This document shows, one piece after another, positions 19,332-27,224 of a DNA stretch of 64,000 nt (its first letter is position 1; every line of letters starts with the position of its first letter). The DNA is from an uncultured Gammaproteobacteria bacterium (GTDB lineage: Bacteria; Pseudomonadota; Gammaproteobacteria; Steroidobacterales; UBA11654). The notes below the pieces were generated by a model. It was not told where the DNA came from. It saw only the letters and a list, made by a program, of their open reading frames with translations, and did not search any database. Location: positions 36,450-100,449 of the forward strand of contig CACDKD010000004.1 in assembly GCA_902553145.1 (NCBI GenBank). The letters are read 5' to 3'. Position numbers and translations under genes: made by a program.

Positions 19332-21903
19332 AGGTAGTTCCGTATTCATCATATTGTGAAAGTCGGTCATTATAACCCCAATAGTAGAATTCTGGCCTAT
19401 CATTTATATTCGTGATTTCAAACGAAAATGTCAGGTTATCAGAATACTTGTACTTAGCTTTTAGATCCCATTGCCTGTGTGGTGCAACGAATCTAGAATT
19501 TTCAACTGAGACAGTATCAATATCGTCCTCTTCATCCGCCAACCAATCGAGATATTCGTCGCGATAGTTCATGGCGAGCCTGATGTCGAATTTGCCTTTA
19601 TCGTATCCAATTGATAGGTTTTGTTGCTGATCAGATAGTTTCCTAAATGGCGTCGTAAAGGTTGAATCGTCTTCAAAGCTGAACGTGCTGTCTCCATCTG
19701 TGAATGTCAGATTCAAGGCAACATAGAATCCTTCCCAGGCTCCATCGAATTCCTGCTGGAAATTTAACTCCAGACCAGTGATGTCTGATTCATCAGCATT
19801 AATCCATGTCGTTACACCGTCATTGAACGAAATTCCATTGATCGTTGCATTCTTTTGAATCGTTTTATAAATCGCCCCGTCTATTTGTTTCAAGAACGCT
19901 CCAATGCTGAAGAAGGACAGATTGTCACCATAATATTCGTATGAAATATCAAAATTATTTGACTCATACGGGTCCAAATCTGGATTACCATACGATCCAG
20001 AAATATCTGTACCATTTATGTCGAGCTCCAAGACCGGAGCGGTTGCATTGAAAGACGGTCGTGAAAGCGATCTCCACAGCGATGCTCTCAAAATTGAGTT
20101 GTCGTCGATGAAGAACTTGTAGTTGATGCTTGGAGACACAAATGTGTGATCTTCATCAGCCATTGTGGGATTCCCATCCTGATCATATGCATTTGAATCC
20201 ATCGTCATTCTTTCAATCCTCACACCCGCTGTAAGCAAGGCATTATCCATTTCCATAGAGACCATGCCGTAAGCAGAAAGAATGTCTTCCTCTGTCACAT
20301 AATCCTCAACGAAAGTTTCTTCGTCATCAAGAGACAATGACCCTGTTTGATTTCTTAATGCATAGATCATTGCAGGGTCGGCTTGTGGGCTAAAAGTTTG
20401 CCCATCAAATGGCCAGTAACCCAATGTCGTTGGACCAAAATCTGCAAGGGTTCTTTCTTGAGGATCTTCATAAAACTGCTTGTTTTTATCCACGTTCACT
20501 TCGCGTGATCTATACTTTATTCCAAATTTAACCTGAGCATCATTCCCACTGACAATGGTGTCTTTTTCAAAGTTCATTGCGAAAGCTGCTTCAGTGTCTT
20601 CGATGACAGAATTTTCCAATTCAAGCTCTTTCCATTCGAGTTTAGAGGGATCATAGATCTGACTGTATGAGGTGGATAGATATGGAGCCGTATTACTAGC
20701 AAACACAATCTGGCCTACAGGGTCTTTATTACCTTTTAAATTAATGCAAGAGTCTTTGTTCGCTCTAACTTCACATCTAAACGTAATGTCAGCATTTTTT
20801 GAATCGTCTTCTTCAGCGAATGAATAGGTCAATTGGTAGTCCGTTCTCCAATCCCCAAGAAGAGTTTCTCCGCCAAAGTTTAGTGCAGTGATTGTTCTGG
20901 TTTCTTCTCTAAATCTTGTTTCAGCATCGTGGCGAATCCTGTCAGTCAACATTGAGTCAGCCGTTGTTACCCCTGTGGCGCCCAGCTTTCCGTATTCATC
21001 TTTGTATCTTAATTCTTCATCGATGTATTCATTATGGAGTGCGCTGAAGTAGTAAGAGGTGTCGTCATCGACATCATAGCTGTAATCATAGGTCAACCCT
21101 ACTCTTTCTCTGGTGAGATCATAAAACCTCATCTCCCAGTCATCATTCATTTCCTTGAGGCCTTCATCGTTGGACTCCCAACCATACCCTGTCTCATTAT
21201 TGTAGGTGACAATTTGCTTTGATGAGTAAGTCACGCCTAAAACATGTCCTGAATTGTCTGAGAGAAGATCGCCGTATGTAAATGCCATTCTAGGATTGTC
21301 CTCTGATTTGGCTTGGGTGTTGTATTGAGTATCAAATTTAAATTTTAGTAAACGATCTTTTAGCTCAGATGGTCTTTTAGTTTTAAAATCTATTCTGCCA
21401 CCAATGGAATCTGCATCCTGATCAGGCGTTAAACTTTTTGAGACTTCTATTGAATCCAAAAGCTCTGTAGGCAAACCATCCAACATCACACTTCTATTAC
21501 CTTCTGGCGCAGGCATTAAAGCGCCATTGATTGCAACCGAATTGAGGTCTGAACTCATCCCTCTTATTGATACATATCTTCCCTCTCCTTGATCGTTTTC
21601 AATGGAGATGCCAGATAATCTTCGAATAGATTCAGCCGCTGTCGTATCTGGAAAATTTCCGAGTGCATCAGAATCCACTACGGATAATATTCTGGCGCTC
21701 TCTCTTTGCTTATCAATTGCAGATTTAAGGCTTGCAATCGCTCCAGTTACGACAATTTCCTCAACAGAATTGTTTGCAGCACTTGTGTCGCTTGCGACCA
21801 CAGCTTCATCTGTTTCATCTATTGGATTTTCTTGTGCATTTAAGGGGTTGGATAGAAATACTAAGATAAAAATGCTTAGAACTCTTTGTTTAGATAGTCT
21901 CAT
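19300..21903 (-). CDS. TonB-dependent outer-membrane receptor paired with phytase
   Basis: About 867 aa from the ATG at 21903 (AGGTG upstream); a GTG four codons earlier is possible. Signal peptide FILVFLSNPLNAQ, TonB box VEEIVVTG, plug domain with DTTAAESIRRLSGISIE, GRYVSIRGM and QDADSIGGRIDFKTKRPS, then a 22-strand-type barrel ending YALGFTYKNN. It imports a ligand using TonB energy. Linkage to a beta-propeller phytase suggests phytate-derived inositol phosphates or a phosphate ester as ligand; that is inference. A PhoB-box-like element lies upstream. Confidence 0.93.
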   Translation of the reverse strand: MRLSKQRVLSIFILVFLSNPLNAQENPIDETDEAVVASDTSAANNSVEEIVVTGAIASLKSAIDKQRESARILSVVDSDALGNFPDTTAAESIRRLSGISIENDQGEGRYVSIRGMSSDLNSVAINGALMPAPEGNRSVMLDGLPTELLDSIEVSKSLTPDQDADSIGGRIDFKTKRPSELKDRLLKFKFDTQYNTQAKSEDNPRMAFTYGDLLSDNSGHVLGVTYSSKQIVTYNNETGYGWESNDEGLKEMNDDWEMRFYDLTRERVGLTYDYSYDVDDDTSYYFSALHNEYIDEELRYKDEYGKLGATGVTTADSMLTDRIRHDAETRFREETRTITALNFGGETLLGDWRTDYQLTYSFAEEDDSKNADITFRCEVRANKDSCINLKGNKDPVGQIVFASNTAPYLSTSYSQIYDPSKLEWKELELENSVIEDTEAAFAMNFEKDTIVSGNDAQVKFGIKYRSREVNVDKNKQFYEDPQERTLADFGPTTLGYWPFDGQTFSPQADPAMIYALRNQTGSLSLDDEETFVEDYVTEEDILSAYGMVSMEMDNALLTAGVRIERMTMDSNAYDQDGNPTMADEDHTFVSPSINYKFFIDDNSILRASLWRSLSRPSFNATAPVLELDINGTDISGSYGNPDLDPYESNNFDISYEYYGDNLSFFSIGAFLKQIDGAIYKTIQKNATINGISFNDGVTTWINADESDITGLELNFQQEFDGAWEGFYVALNLTFTDGDSTFSFEDDSTFTTPFRKLSDQQQNLSIGYDKGKFDIRLAMNYRDEYLDWLADEEDDIDTVSVENSRFVAPHRQWDLKAKYKYSDNLTFSFEITNINDRPEFYYWGYNDRLSQYDEYGTTYALGFTYKNN

Positions 21904-21941
21904 TTTTATGTACACCTAAATTATATTTAATGACAGGTGTA

Positions 21942-21975
21942 ATTCTCCCTAAAAACTATTAAAGATTTGTTACAA
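21942..21975 (-). promoter_or_regulatory. PhoB-box-like promoter of the receptor-phytase operon
   Basis: On the minus strand: TTGTAAC (21969-21975), spacer AAAT, CTTTAAT (21958-21964), so two 7-mers 11 bp apart as in Pho boxes, then 10 bp and a weak -10 GAGAAT (21942-21947). An isolated perfect CTGTCAT half-site follows at 21930-21936. The half-sites deviate from CTGTCAT, so this is a candidate supported mainly by the phytase it precedes. Confidence 0.4.
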
Positions 21976-22049
21976 CCGGACAAAAAATATTTTTTGGCAT
22001 TACCGGAAGAAAGATTTTTATAAATTCAATTGAAATTTTGTTGATAGCA

Positions 22050-22077
22050 TTACATCAGAAGGAAGATCATTTATAAT
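22050..22077 (+). promoter_or_regulatory. Candidate sigma-70 promoter of gpmA
   Basis: TTACAT (22050-22055) and a perfect TATAAT (22072-22077) are separated by 16 bp, about 28 nt before the gpmA start. No operator is evident. Confidence 0.4.
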
Positions 22078-22105
22078 CACACATCACAACTAAATGGAGA
22101 TACCT

Positions 22106-22849
22106 GTGGCAGGCAAACTAGTCTTATGCAGACATGGTCAAAGTAAGTGGAATTTAGAAAATAAATTCACTGGCTGGGAGGATGTTGATCTAACCCAATT
22201 GGGAGAAGAAGAAGCACAAAAAGCAGGCATGGAATTAAAGTCCACTGGAATTGCTTTTGATATTGCATTCACATCTCTATTGAAAAGAGCGAACAAGACA
22301 TTATTTATAATTCTCGAGAAAATGGATTTAACCTGGATCCCCATCACTCATGCATGGGAGCTGAATGAGAGACACTATGGTGCTCTGCAGGGAAAAAATA
22401 AAGCTGAAGTTGCAAAAGAATTTGGTGATGAACAGGTTCATATATGGAGAAGAAGTTATGATATTCCTCCGCCATCAATTGATAATGAAGACCCATCACA
22501 CCCAAAATTTGATTCTAAATATGATGGAATTGATGAATTGCCATCTGGAGAAAGCTTGAAAGACACTCTATCAAGAGTGAAGACTTACTGGGAAAATCAA
22601 ATACTGCCAGAACTATTGGGAAATAAGAATGTTTTGGTTGTCGCTCACGGAAACAGCTTGAGATCAATGATTAAAATCATCGAGAAAATTGATGATGAGT
22701 CGATAGTGGGGCTTAACTTACCTACTGGCATTCCAATTGTTTATGAATTCAATGAAAATTTAGAGCCTATCTCAAAAGATTTCTTGGCTGATTCTAAATC
22801 ACTTCAAGCAGCTCAAGATGCTGTGGCTAATCAAGGCAAGTCTGAATGA
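22106..22849 (+). CDS. gpmA: 2,3-bisphosphoglycerate-dependent phosphoglycerate mutase
   Basis: 247 aa from a GTG at 22106, chosen because GGAG lies 6 nt before it and because the product then starts AGKLVLCRHGQS, close to family N-termini; an ATG four codons earlier lacks a ribosome-binding site. The phosphohistidine motif is RHGQSKWNLENKFTGW; the second catalytic histidine is in VVAHGNSLRSMI. Interconverts 3- and 2-phosphoglycerate in glycolysis. Overlaps the next gene by 4 nt. Confidence 0.94.
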   Translation: MAGKLVLCRHGQSKWNLENKFTGWEDVDLTQLGEEEAQKAGMELKSTGIAFDIAFTSLLKRANKTLFIILEKMDLTWIPITHAWELNERHYGALQGKNKAEVAKEFGDEQVHIWRRSYDIPPPSIDNEDPSHPKFDSKYDGIDELPSGESLKDTLSRVKTYWENQILPELLGNKNVLVVAHGNSLRSMIKIIEKIDDESIVGLNLPTGIPIVYEFNENLEPISKDFLADSKSLQAAQDAVANQGKSE

Positions 22850-23364
22850 TCTATAACCTGGATAATCAATCTCCAATTTTTAATGAGACAAACTTTATTG
22901 CTCCCGATGCATCAGTCATTGGAAATGTTGAGTTGAAAGACAATGCGAGCATATGGTTTAGTGTAGTAATTCGAGGAGACAATGATCCAATTATAGTCGG
23001 TGAGAATTCAAATGTTCAGGATGGATCTGTGCTTCATACTGACGTTGGAGCCCCGCTTTCAATTGAATCGGGTGTGACCATTGGCCATAAGGTCATGCTT
23101 CATGGCTGCACCATTGAAGCTGATTCATTGATTGGAATTAACTCAACCGTACTCAATCATGCTGTGATTGGAAAAAACTCAATAGTTGGGGCAAACTCAT
23201 TGATCACAGAGGGAAAAGAATTCCCAGAAAACTCTCTCATCATGGGGTCACCAGCAAAAGTGGTCAGAGAGCTAAAGGCTGAAGAAATAATGATGATTAA
23301 ACTGTCCGCTCAACATTATGTTGAGAATGCCAAGCGATTTCAGAAAGATCTCACTGCTCTCTAA
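22846..23364 (+). CDS. Gamma-carbonic-anhydrase-like hexapeptide-repeat protein
   Basis: 172 aa left-handed beta-helix protein of the YrdA/PaaY group. Hexapeptide turns run from IAPDASVIGNVEL to SLIMGSPAKVVREL. Zinc-ligand positions of the group are seen: HTD (about 65) and GHKVMLHGC (about 85-93). Carbonic anhydrase activity is known for only some members. ATGA overlap with gpmA suggests coupled translation; its end overlaps tesB tail-to-tail by 14 nt. Confidence 0.85.
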   Translation: MIYNLDNQSPIFNETNFIAPDASVIGNVELKDNASIWFSVVIRGDNDPIIVGENSNVQDGSVLHTDVGAPLSIESGVTIGHKVMLHGCTIEADSLIGINSTVLNHAVIGKNSIVGANSLITEGKEFPENSLIMGSPAKVVRELKAEEIMMIKLSAQHYVENAKRFQKDLTAL

Positions 23365-24232
23365 GTCGCATTAAACCCTCTTGAGTTGTTGATGCAACCA
23401 ACTCTCCGTCTCTTGTAAATATTTCAGCTCTTGTGAAGCCTCTTGAGCCAGATGATCTTGTGCTTTCATAGGAAAATAGATGCCACTCATCAATCTTCAC
23501 AGGTTTATGAAACCACATGGCATGATCAAGGCTTGCCATTTGGAATCTGTTTTGAAGAAGATTTGTTCCATGAGGCAATATTGCAGTGGTCAATAAATCG
23601 TAATCAGAAACATAGGCTAATAATGCTTGATGAAGCTCAGTGTCATTTGGTACTTCGCCTTTTGCACGAATCCAACTCTGCTTCACTGGTTCGCTGGTTT
23701 TATTTGTCAAAAAATGTGGAATCTGAACGGGCTTTGACTCAAAAGGTCTTTCCCTTGTCAGCATTCTTTTAATTCTGAGTGGCAATTGCTCGACCCACTC
23801 AGGTTTTATTAAATCCACGATATCTTCAAGGTCCTCGGGCTCCTTCACTTTTGGCATTTCTGATTGATGCTCCAAGCCCTGCTCTGGTTTCTGAAAAGAT
23901 GCTGTCATGTTGAATATTTGGTGTCCGTGTTGTACAGCAATCACTCTTCTATTTGAAAAACTCCCTCCATCTCTCGCTCGATCAACCTCATAAACAATTG
24001 GTGCCTCAAAGTCTCCTCTTCTAAGAAAGTAGGCATGCAAGGAATGGACCATGCGGTCTTCGACTGTTGAAGATGCTGCTCTGAGGGCCTGACCTAAAAC
24101 TTGACCACCAAAGACTTGCGGGCTTCCTATGTCTTGACTCTCGCCTCTGAAAATATTTTTCTCAATCATCTCTAGACTGAGAATTTCAATCAAACGCTCA
24201 ATTGAAGTATCGAGTGAGTTTTCCTGTGACAT
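23351..24232 (-). CDS. tesB: Acyl-CoA thioesterase II (TesB)
   Basis: 293 aa double-hotdog enzyme, normal length. N-terminal hotdog contains FGGQVLGQALRAA; the C-terminal hotdog has SLDHAMWFHKP, YESTRSSGSRGFTR and ASTTQEGLMR, which carry the Asp, Thr/Ser and Gln of the TesB catalytic site. Hydrolyses acyl-CoA to free fatty acid and CoA. Follows the MaoC-like gene by 1 nt, suggesting a shared acyl-CoA role. Confidence 0.92.
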   Translation of the reverse strand: MSQENSLDTSIERLIEILSLEMIEKNIFRGESQDIGSPQVFGGQVLGQALRAASSTVEDRMVHSLHAYFLRRGDFEAPIVYEVDRARDGGSFSNRRVIAVQHGHQIFNMTASFQKPEQGLEHQSEMPKVKEPEDLEDIVDLIKPEWVEQLPLRIKRMLTRERPFESKPVQIPHFLTNKTSEPVKQSWIRAKGEVPNDTELHQALLAYVSDYDLLTTAILPHGTNLLQNRFQMASLDHAMWFHKPVKIDEWHLFSYESTRSSGSRGFTRAEIFTRDGELVASTTQEGLMRLREQ

Positions 24233-24233
24233 A

Positions 24234-24695
24234 TTATTTCAAATAATAAAATGAGACGGTTTCTGCAACACACGCAGGCTTATCCATATTCTCAATCTCA
24301 ACAGTTGTTTGAGCAGTCACCTGAATTGCTCCTGCTCTTTGTCTGACTTTTAAGATTTCTGTTCTTGCACGAACACGACTGTCAACCGGGACCATGTTCA
24401 TGAACCTTACTTTATTGACGCCATAGTTGATGGCTCTTTCCAGATTTGTAAATTGTACAAATTGTGCCGTCATTGCTGGTGTCATTGAGAGCGTCAAATA
24501 ACCATGCGCGATCGTTTTAGAATCGGGCATTTCCTCTTTTGCTCTATCTACATCGGTATGAATCCACTGATGATCATGGGTCGCGTCAGCGAAAATATTG
24601 ATTTGCTCCTGATTTATCTGATACCAATCTGAAACACCAATCTCTTTGCCCTCGAGAGCCTTGAAATCGTCATAAGATGAAATTGTGTGTGTCAT
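24234..24695 (-). CDS. MaoC-like (R)-specific enoyl-CoA hydratase/dehydratase
   Basis: 153 aa from the ATG at 24695 (MTHTISSY); an upstream start would run into folE. Hotdog fold with the hydratase-2 pattern FADATHDHQWIHTD and AHGYLTLSM. This family hydrates or dehydrates 2-enoyl-CoA thioesters. It stands 13 nt after folE and 1 nt before tesB. The substrate is unknown. Confidence 0.85.
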   Translation of the reverse strand: MTHTISSYDDFKALEGKEIGVSDWYQINQEQINIFADATHDHQWIHTDVDRAKEEMPDSKTIAHGYLTLSMTPAMTAQFVQFTNLERAINYGVNKVRFMNMVPVDSRVRARTEILKVRQRAGAIQVTAQTTVEIENMDKPACVAETVSFYYLK

Positions 24696-24708
24696 TTGTT
24701 GAGTGCAC

Positions 24709-25299
24709 TTAAAGAGCAATCATGTTCATGAATTCTTCTCTTGTTTGAGCATTCTCCCTGAAAGCGCCTAGCATGCTTGATGTAACCGTAGAACTTTCTG
24801 TCTTGTGTATGCCTCGAGTTGTCATGCATTGATGCTTTGCATCCATTACTACTGCAACTCCTTTCGGTTCTAAAACCTCATTAATTACATTAGCAATCTG
24901 AGCTGTCATGACTTCCTGTGTTTGGAGTCTTTTCCCAAAAATATCTACAACCCTTGCGAGTTTACTGATGCCAACAATTCTTTTGTTTGGAAGGTATCCC
25001 ACATGAGCCCATCCAAGAATTGGAACAATGTGATGCTCACAATGAGATTCTACTCTTATATTTTTCACAATGACCATCTCATCATAGCCTTCGACTTCTT
25101 CGAAAACCTTTGAAAGGACGTCTTTGGGTTCAATATCATAGCCAGCGAAAAACTCATTGTACGCATTAACCACCCTTTTAGGGGTTTCTATGAGTCCTTC
25201 TCTGTCAGGATCATCTCCTGCCCATTGTATTAGAGTTCTTACAGCGCTTTCTGCTTGGTCTCTAGTGACTTTGTCTTTTTTGCTCATTTTTTTGTCCAA
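24709..25299 (-). CDS. folE: GTP cyclohydrolase I
   Basis: 196 aa. First enzyme of tetrahydrofolate/pterin synthesis, GTP to dihydroneopterin triphosphate. Zinc and catalytic motifs are intact: [39 protein letters not shown] and [11 protein letters not shown]. The start may be the MSKKDK methionine four codons in. It precedes the MaoC-like and tesB genes. Confidence 0.95.
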   Translation of the reverse strand: MDKKMSKKDKVTRDQAESAVRTLIQWAGDDPDREGLIETPKRVVNAYNEFFAGYDIEPKDVLSKVFEEVEGYDEMVIVKNIRVESHCEHHIVPILGWAHVGYLPNKRIVGISKLARVVDIFGKRLQTQEVMTAQIANVINEVLEPKGVAVVMDAKHQCMTTRGIHKTESSTVTSSMLGAFRENAQTREEFMNMIAL

Positions 25300-25350
25300 T
25301 TATGATTTATAACCGAGAAACTATCGAAATGAAGCAAATTATGCAAGTTT

Positions 25351-25923
25351 TCATTCGATATCAATAACATTCGCAATTTCAGGTGTGATCCGATTCAAGT
25401 TATAAAGAGCTTTATCTCTTTTGGGTTTGACGATATTGATTTTCATTTTTTTTAATGTCATTTGAGGGCTCATTTTTTCAATGACTTCAGGGTTCTCTTT
25501 CAAATTTTTCAATAAGCTTGGTTCATATATTGCACATAGAGGCTCTATTCCGGTCTCATGATTGAAAAAGGCAGTTGCATCTTTGTCTTTTGCTCTCTTG
25601 TCTAGTAATTGCTTAATTGTTTCGTCGTCTAGCAATGGAAGATCGCATGAAACAATAATCCAAGGCGACTCAGCCTCATGCTTGGCAGCACTCATGATTC
25701 CTGCCATCGGGCCCTTTAGGTTAGGGTCATCGAAGAGCATTTCATACTTTGATCGATTCAATTCTTGTGCCTGATCCTCTCTAACAGAAACAAAAACCTG
25801 ATTTGAATATGAACTCAGTAAATCAATTGTTCGATCAAGAATGGTTCTGCCATCAACCTTGATCAATGCTTTATCTGTGCCCATGCGAGTACTTAGACCG
25901 CCTGTGAGAACTAGTGATAACAT
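25351..25923 (-). CDS. mobA: Molybdenum cofactor guanylyltransferase MobA
   Basis: 190 aa. The nucleotide-binding signature is SLVLTGGLSTRMGTDKALI (usual LAGGxSxRMGxDK, with T for A), followed by VSCDLPLL. Transfers GMP to molybdopterin. It lies 12 nt downstream of moaC, so the two cofactor genes form a unit; moaA is at the far end of the window. Confidence 0.9.
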   Translation of the reverse strand: MLSLVLTGGLSTRMGTDKALIKVDGRTILDRTIDLLSSYSNQVFVSVREDQAQELNRSKYEMLFDDPNLKGPMAGIMSAAKHEAESPWIIVSCDLPLLDDETIKQLLDKRAKDKDATAFFNHETGIEPLCAIYEPSLLKNLKENPEVIEKMSPQMTLKKMKINIVKPKRDKALYNLNRITPEIANVIDIE

Positions 25924-25935
25924 GAGAGAATCTTC

Positions 25936-26400
25936 TTAACTGATGTCAGATTTTCCACCAGACTTTTCCAATAACTCAATATCGGAAATAACAATGCCGT
26001 GGCTGACTGACTTGCACATATCATAGATTGTCAGCGAGGCGACCGATACTCCTGTGAGTGCCTCCATTTCAACACCCGTCTTGCCATCTATGCTCACAGT
26101 GCATGTTACTACAAGATTAGATTCGTCATTAAAATCGATCACAATGTCGCATGCATTAATTATCAAAGGGTGGCAGAAAGGAATCAGGTCATGAGTCTTT
26201 TTGACCGCTTGTGTGCCTGCAATGATTGCGGTTGTTAGCACAGGCCCTTTCTTTGATTCTATCTCGCCATCTTTGACAAGATTTTTAATTTCATTGGGAA
26301 GCTTAATCAAAGCAGATGCCTTGGCGACTCTGTGTGTAATATCTTTTTCAGAGATGTCTACCATTCCCGGCTGATTATCTTCTTTTATATGGCTGAACAT
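25936..26400 (-). CDS. moaC: Cyclic pyranopterin monophosphate synthase MoaC
   Basis: 154 aa, normal length. Starts with MVDISEKDITHRVA-type sequence; conserved segments KKTHDLIPFCHPL and TGVEMEALTGVSVASLTIYDMCK. Acts after MoaA in molybdopterin synthesis. Operon with mobA. Confidence 0.95.
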   Translation of the reverse strand: MFSHIKEDNQPGMVDISEKDITHRVAKASALIKLPNEIKNLVKDGEIESKKGPVLTTAIIAGTQAVKKTHDLIPFCHPLIINACDIVIDFNDESNLVVTCTVSIDGKTGVEMEALTGVSVASLTIYDMCKSVSHGIVISDIELLEKSGGKSDIS

Positions 26401-26451
26401 ACTTAATTATTGCTAGTTAAGAATTAACCAGCAAGTTTTATTGGAAATTAA

Positions 26452-26574
26452 TTAATAAAGATATAGGAGAACAAGAGAGAGGATGATTGCAATGAGAGAT
26501 AAGAATTTAATCTGATTTGCAATCATTCCTCCTGTGGCTATTAAGCCCAATTGTTTTAACTCATTCTCGAACAT
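26452..26574 (-). CDS. Putative 40-aa single-pass membrane peptide
   Basis: A short reading frame beginning MFENELKQLGLIATGG and ending in a hydrophobic helix (FLSLIAIILSLVLLYLY) before TAA. AGAGAAAG precedes the ATG. It follows the 105-aa secreted protein gene by 17 nt and fills most of the gap before moaC. No family recognised; it could be a real small membrane protein or chance. Confidence 0.4.
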   Translation of the reverse strand: MFENELKQLGLIATGGMIANQIKFLSLIAIILSLVLLYLY

Positions 26575-26591
26575 ATCTTTCTCTGAAAAGA

Positions 26592-26909
26592 CTATTGAAC
26601 TTTGGCTAGCGAAATGATTCTACAGCTCAAACTCTCACTTCCAGAATGGACGATAAGTGGCGTTGAGCTTTTCACAACGTTTCTACCTGCAAATGTAATG
26701 ACTGAATCATTATTGGCTTGAACAAAATTACTAAAAGTAGCTTCACAATCACTCTCCACATAGAACTTGTTGTCATTCCTATCATGAAAGTATATGTTGC
26801 CAGCAGTTGTCAGGTCCCATTTGACCAAATCATCACTGCTTATTTTCTCAGCAGCATTCAGATTGAAAACCATCAAAACGCTTGCTGTAATTAATATTAA
26901 TTTTTTCAT
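26592..26909 (-). CDS. Small secreted protein of unknown function
   Basis: 105 aa from the ATG at 26909, fixed by a perfect AGGAGG 5-10 nt upstream. Signal peptide MKKLILITASVLMVFNLNAAE; mature part of about 84 residues with two cysteines (ESDCEATF and SLSCRII) that may form a disulfide, and beta-rich composition. No family recognised. It diverges from the ribbon-helix-helix regulator across the AT repeat and the PhoB-like box. Confidence 0.7.
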   Translation of the reverse strand: MKKLILITASVLMVFNLNAAEKISSDDLVKWDLTTAGNIYFHDRNDNKFYVESDCEATFSNFVQANNDSVITFAGRNVVKSSTPLIVHSGSESLSCRIISLAKVQ

Positions 26910-26922
26910 TTTAACCTCCTGC

Positions 26923-26977
26923 ATATATATCATGTATATATTTTATATATATATAATATATTTATTCTATATATAAA
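26923..26977. repeat. AT-only alternating stretch in a divergent promoter region
   Basis: About 55 bp, almost entirely alternating A and T (runs of TATATA) with imperfect dyad symmetry around CATG at 26931-26934. It lies between the 105-aa secreted protein and the ribbon-helix-helix gene. It may be a flexible promoter element or operator; no function can be assigned. Confidence 0.6.
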
Positions 26978-26986
26978 GTCAAGTTT

Positions 26987-27020
26987 TTGTAATATTACTG
27001 TCATATATCTCTAATAGTAT
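26987..27020 (+). promoter_or_regulatory. PhoB-box promoter of the regulator-leuCD-porin operon
   Basis: TTGTAAT (26987-26993), spacer ATTA, CTGTCAT (26998-27004, exact E. coli half-site), then 10 bp and TAGTAT (27015-27020) as -10. A third 7-mer, CTCTAAT, continues the 11-bp phase at 27009-27015. The 7-4-7 repeat and the 10-bp distance to -10 match classical Pho promoters. Best box in the window. Confidence 0.65.
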
Positions 27021-27057
27021 TGATCGTTCGCTTGCTAAATATTGGGGGAATTTGAAT

Positions 27058-27210
27058 ATGAAAAAAGATACTCATCTACTGGTAAAGATGAACAAGGAAA
27101 TGAAAAAAGAATTCATTTCTATGTGTGAGACAGACGACACCACAGCATCCAGAGAGGTAAGAAGATTTATCAAGCGATTCATCCGAGAAACCAAAGCCCT
27201 TAGAAAATAA
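27058..27210 (+). CDS. 50-aa ribbon-helix-helix DNA-binding protein
   Basis: Begins MKKDTHLLVKMNKEMKKEF and ends RFIKRFIRETKALRK, with GGGGGA 7-12 nt before the ATG. The pattern is a short strand (HLLVKM), a helix (KEMKKEFISMCET), a turn with TTAS, and a basic helix (REVRRFIKRFIRE), as in CopG/Arc/MetJ-type regulators and RelB-like antitoxins. It stands 14 nt before leuC and downstream of the PhoB-like box. No toxin gene is adjacent, so a local repressor is more likely than an antitoxin. Confidence 0.65.
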   Translation: MKKDTHLLVKMNKEMKKEFISMCETDDTTASREVRRFIKRFIRETKALRK

Positions 27211-27224
27211 GCAAAGAAAAAGTA

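Noticed and set aside
26923..26977. AT-rich stretch as replication origin or CRISPR leader
   Set aside because: No DnaA boxes, iterons or spaced repeats are present; it is a short simple-sequence region between divergent genes.
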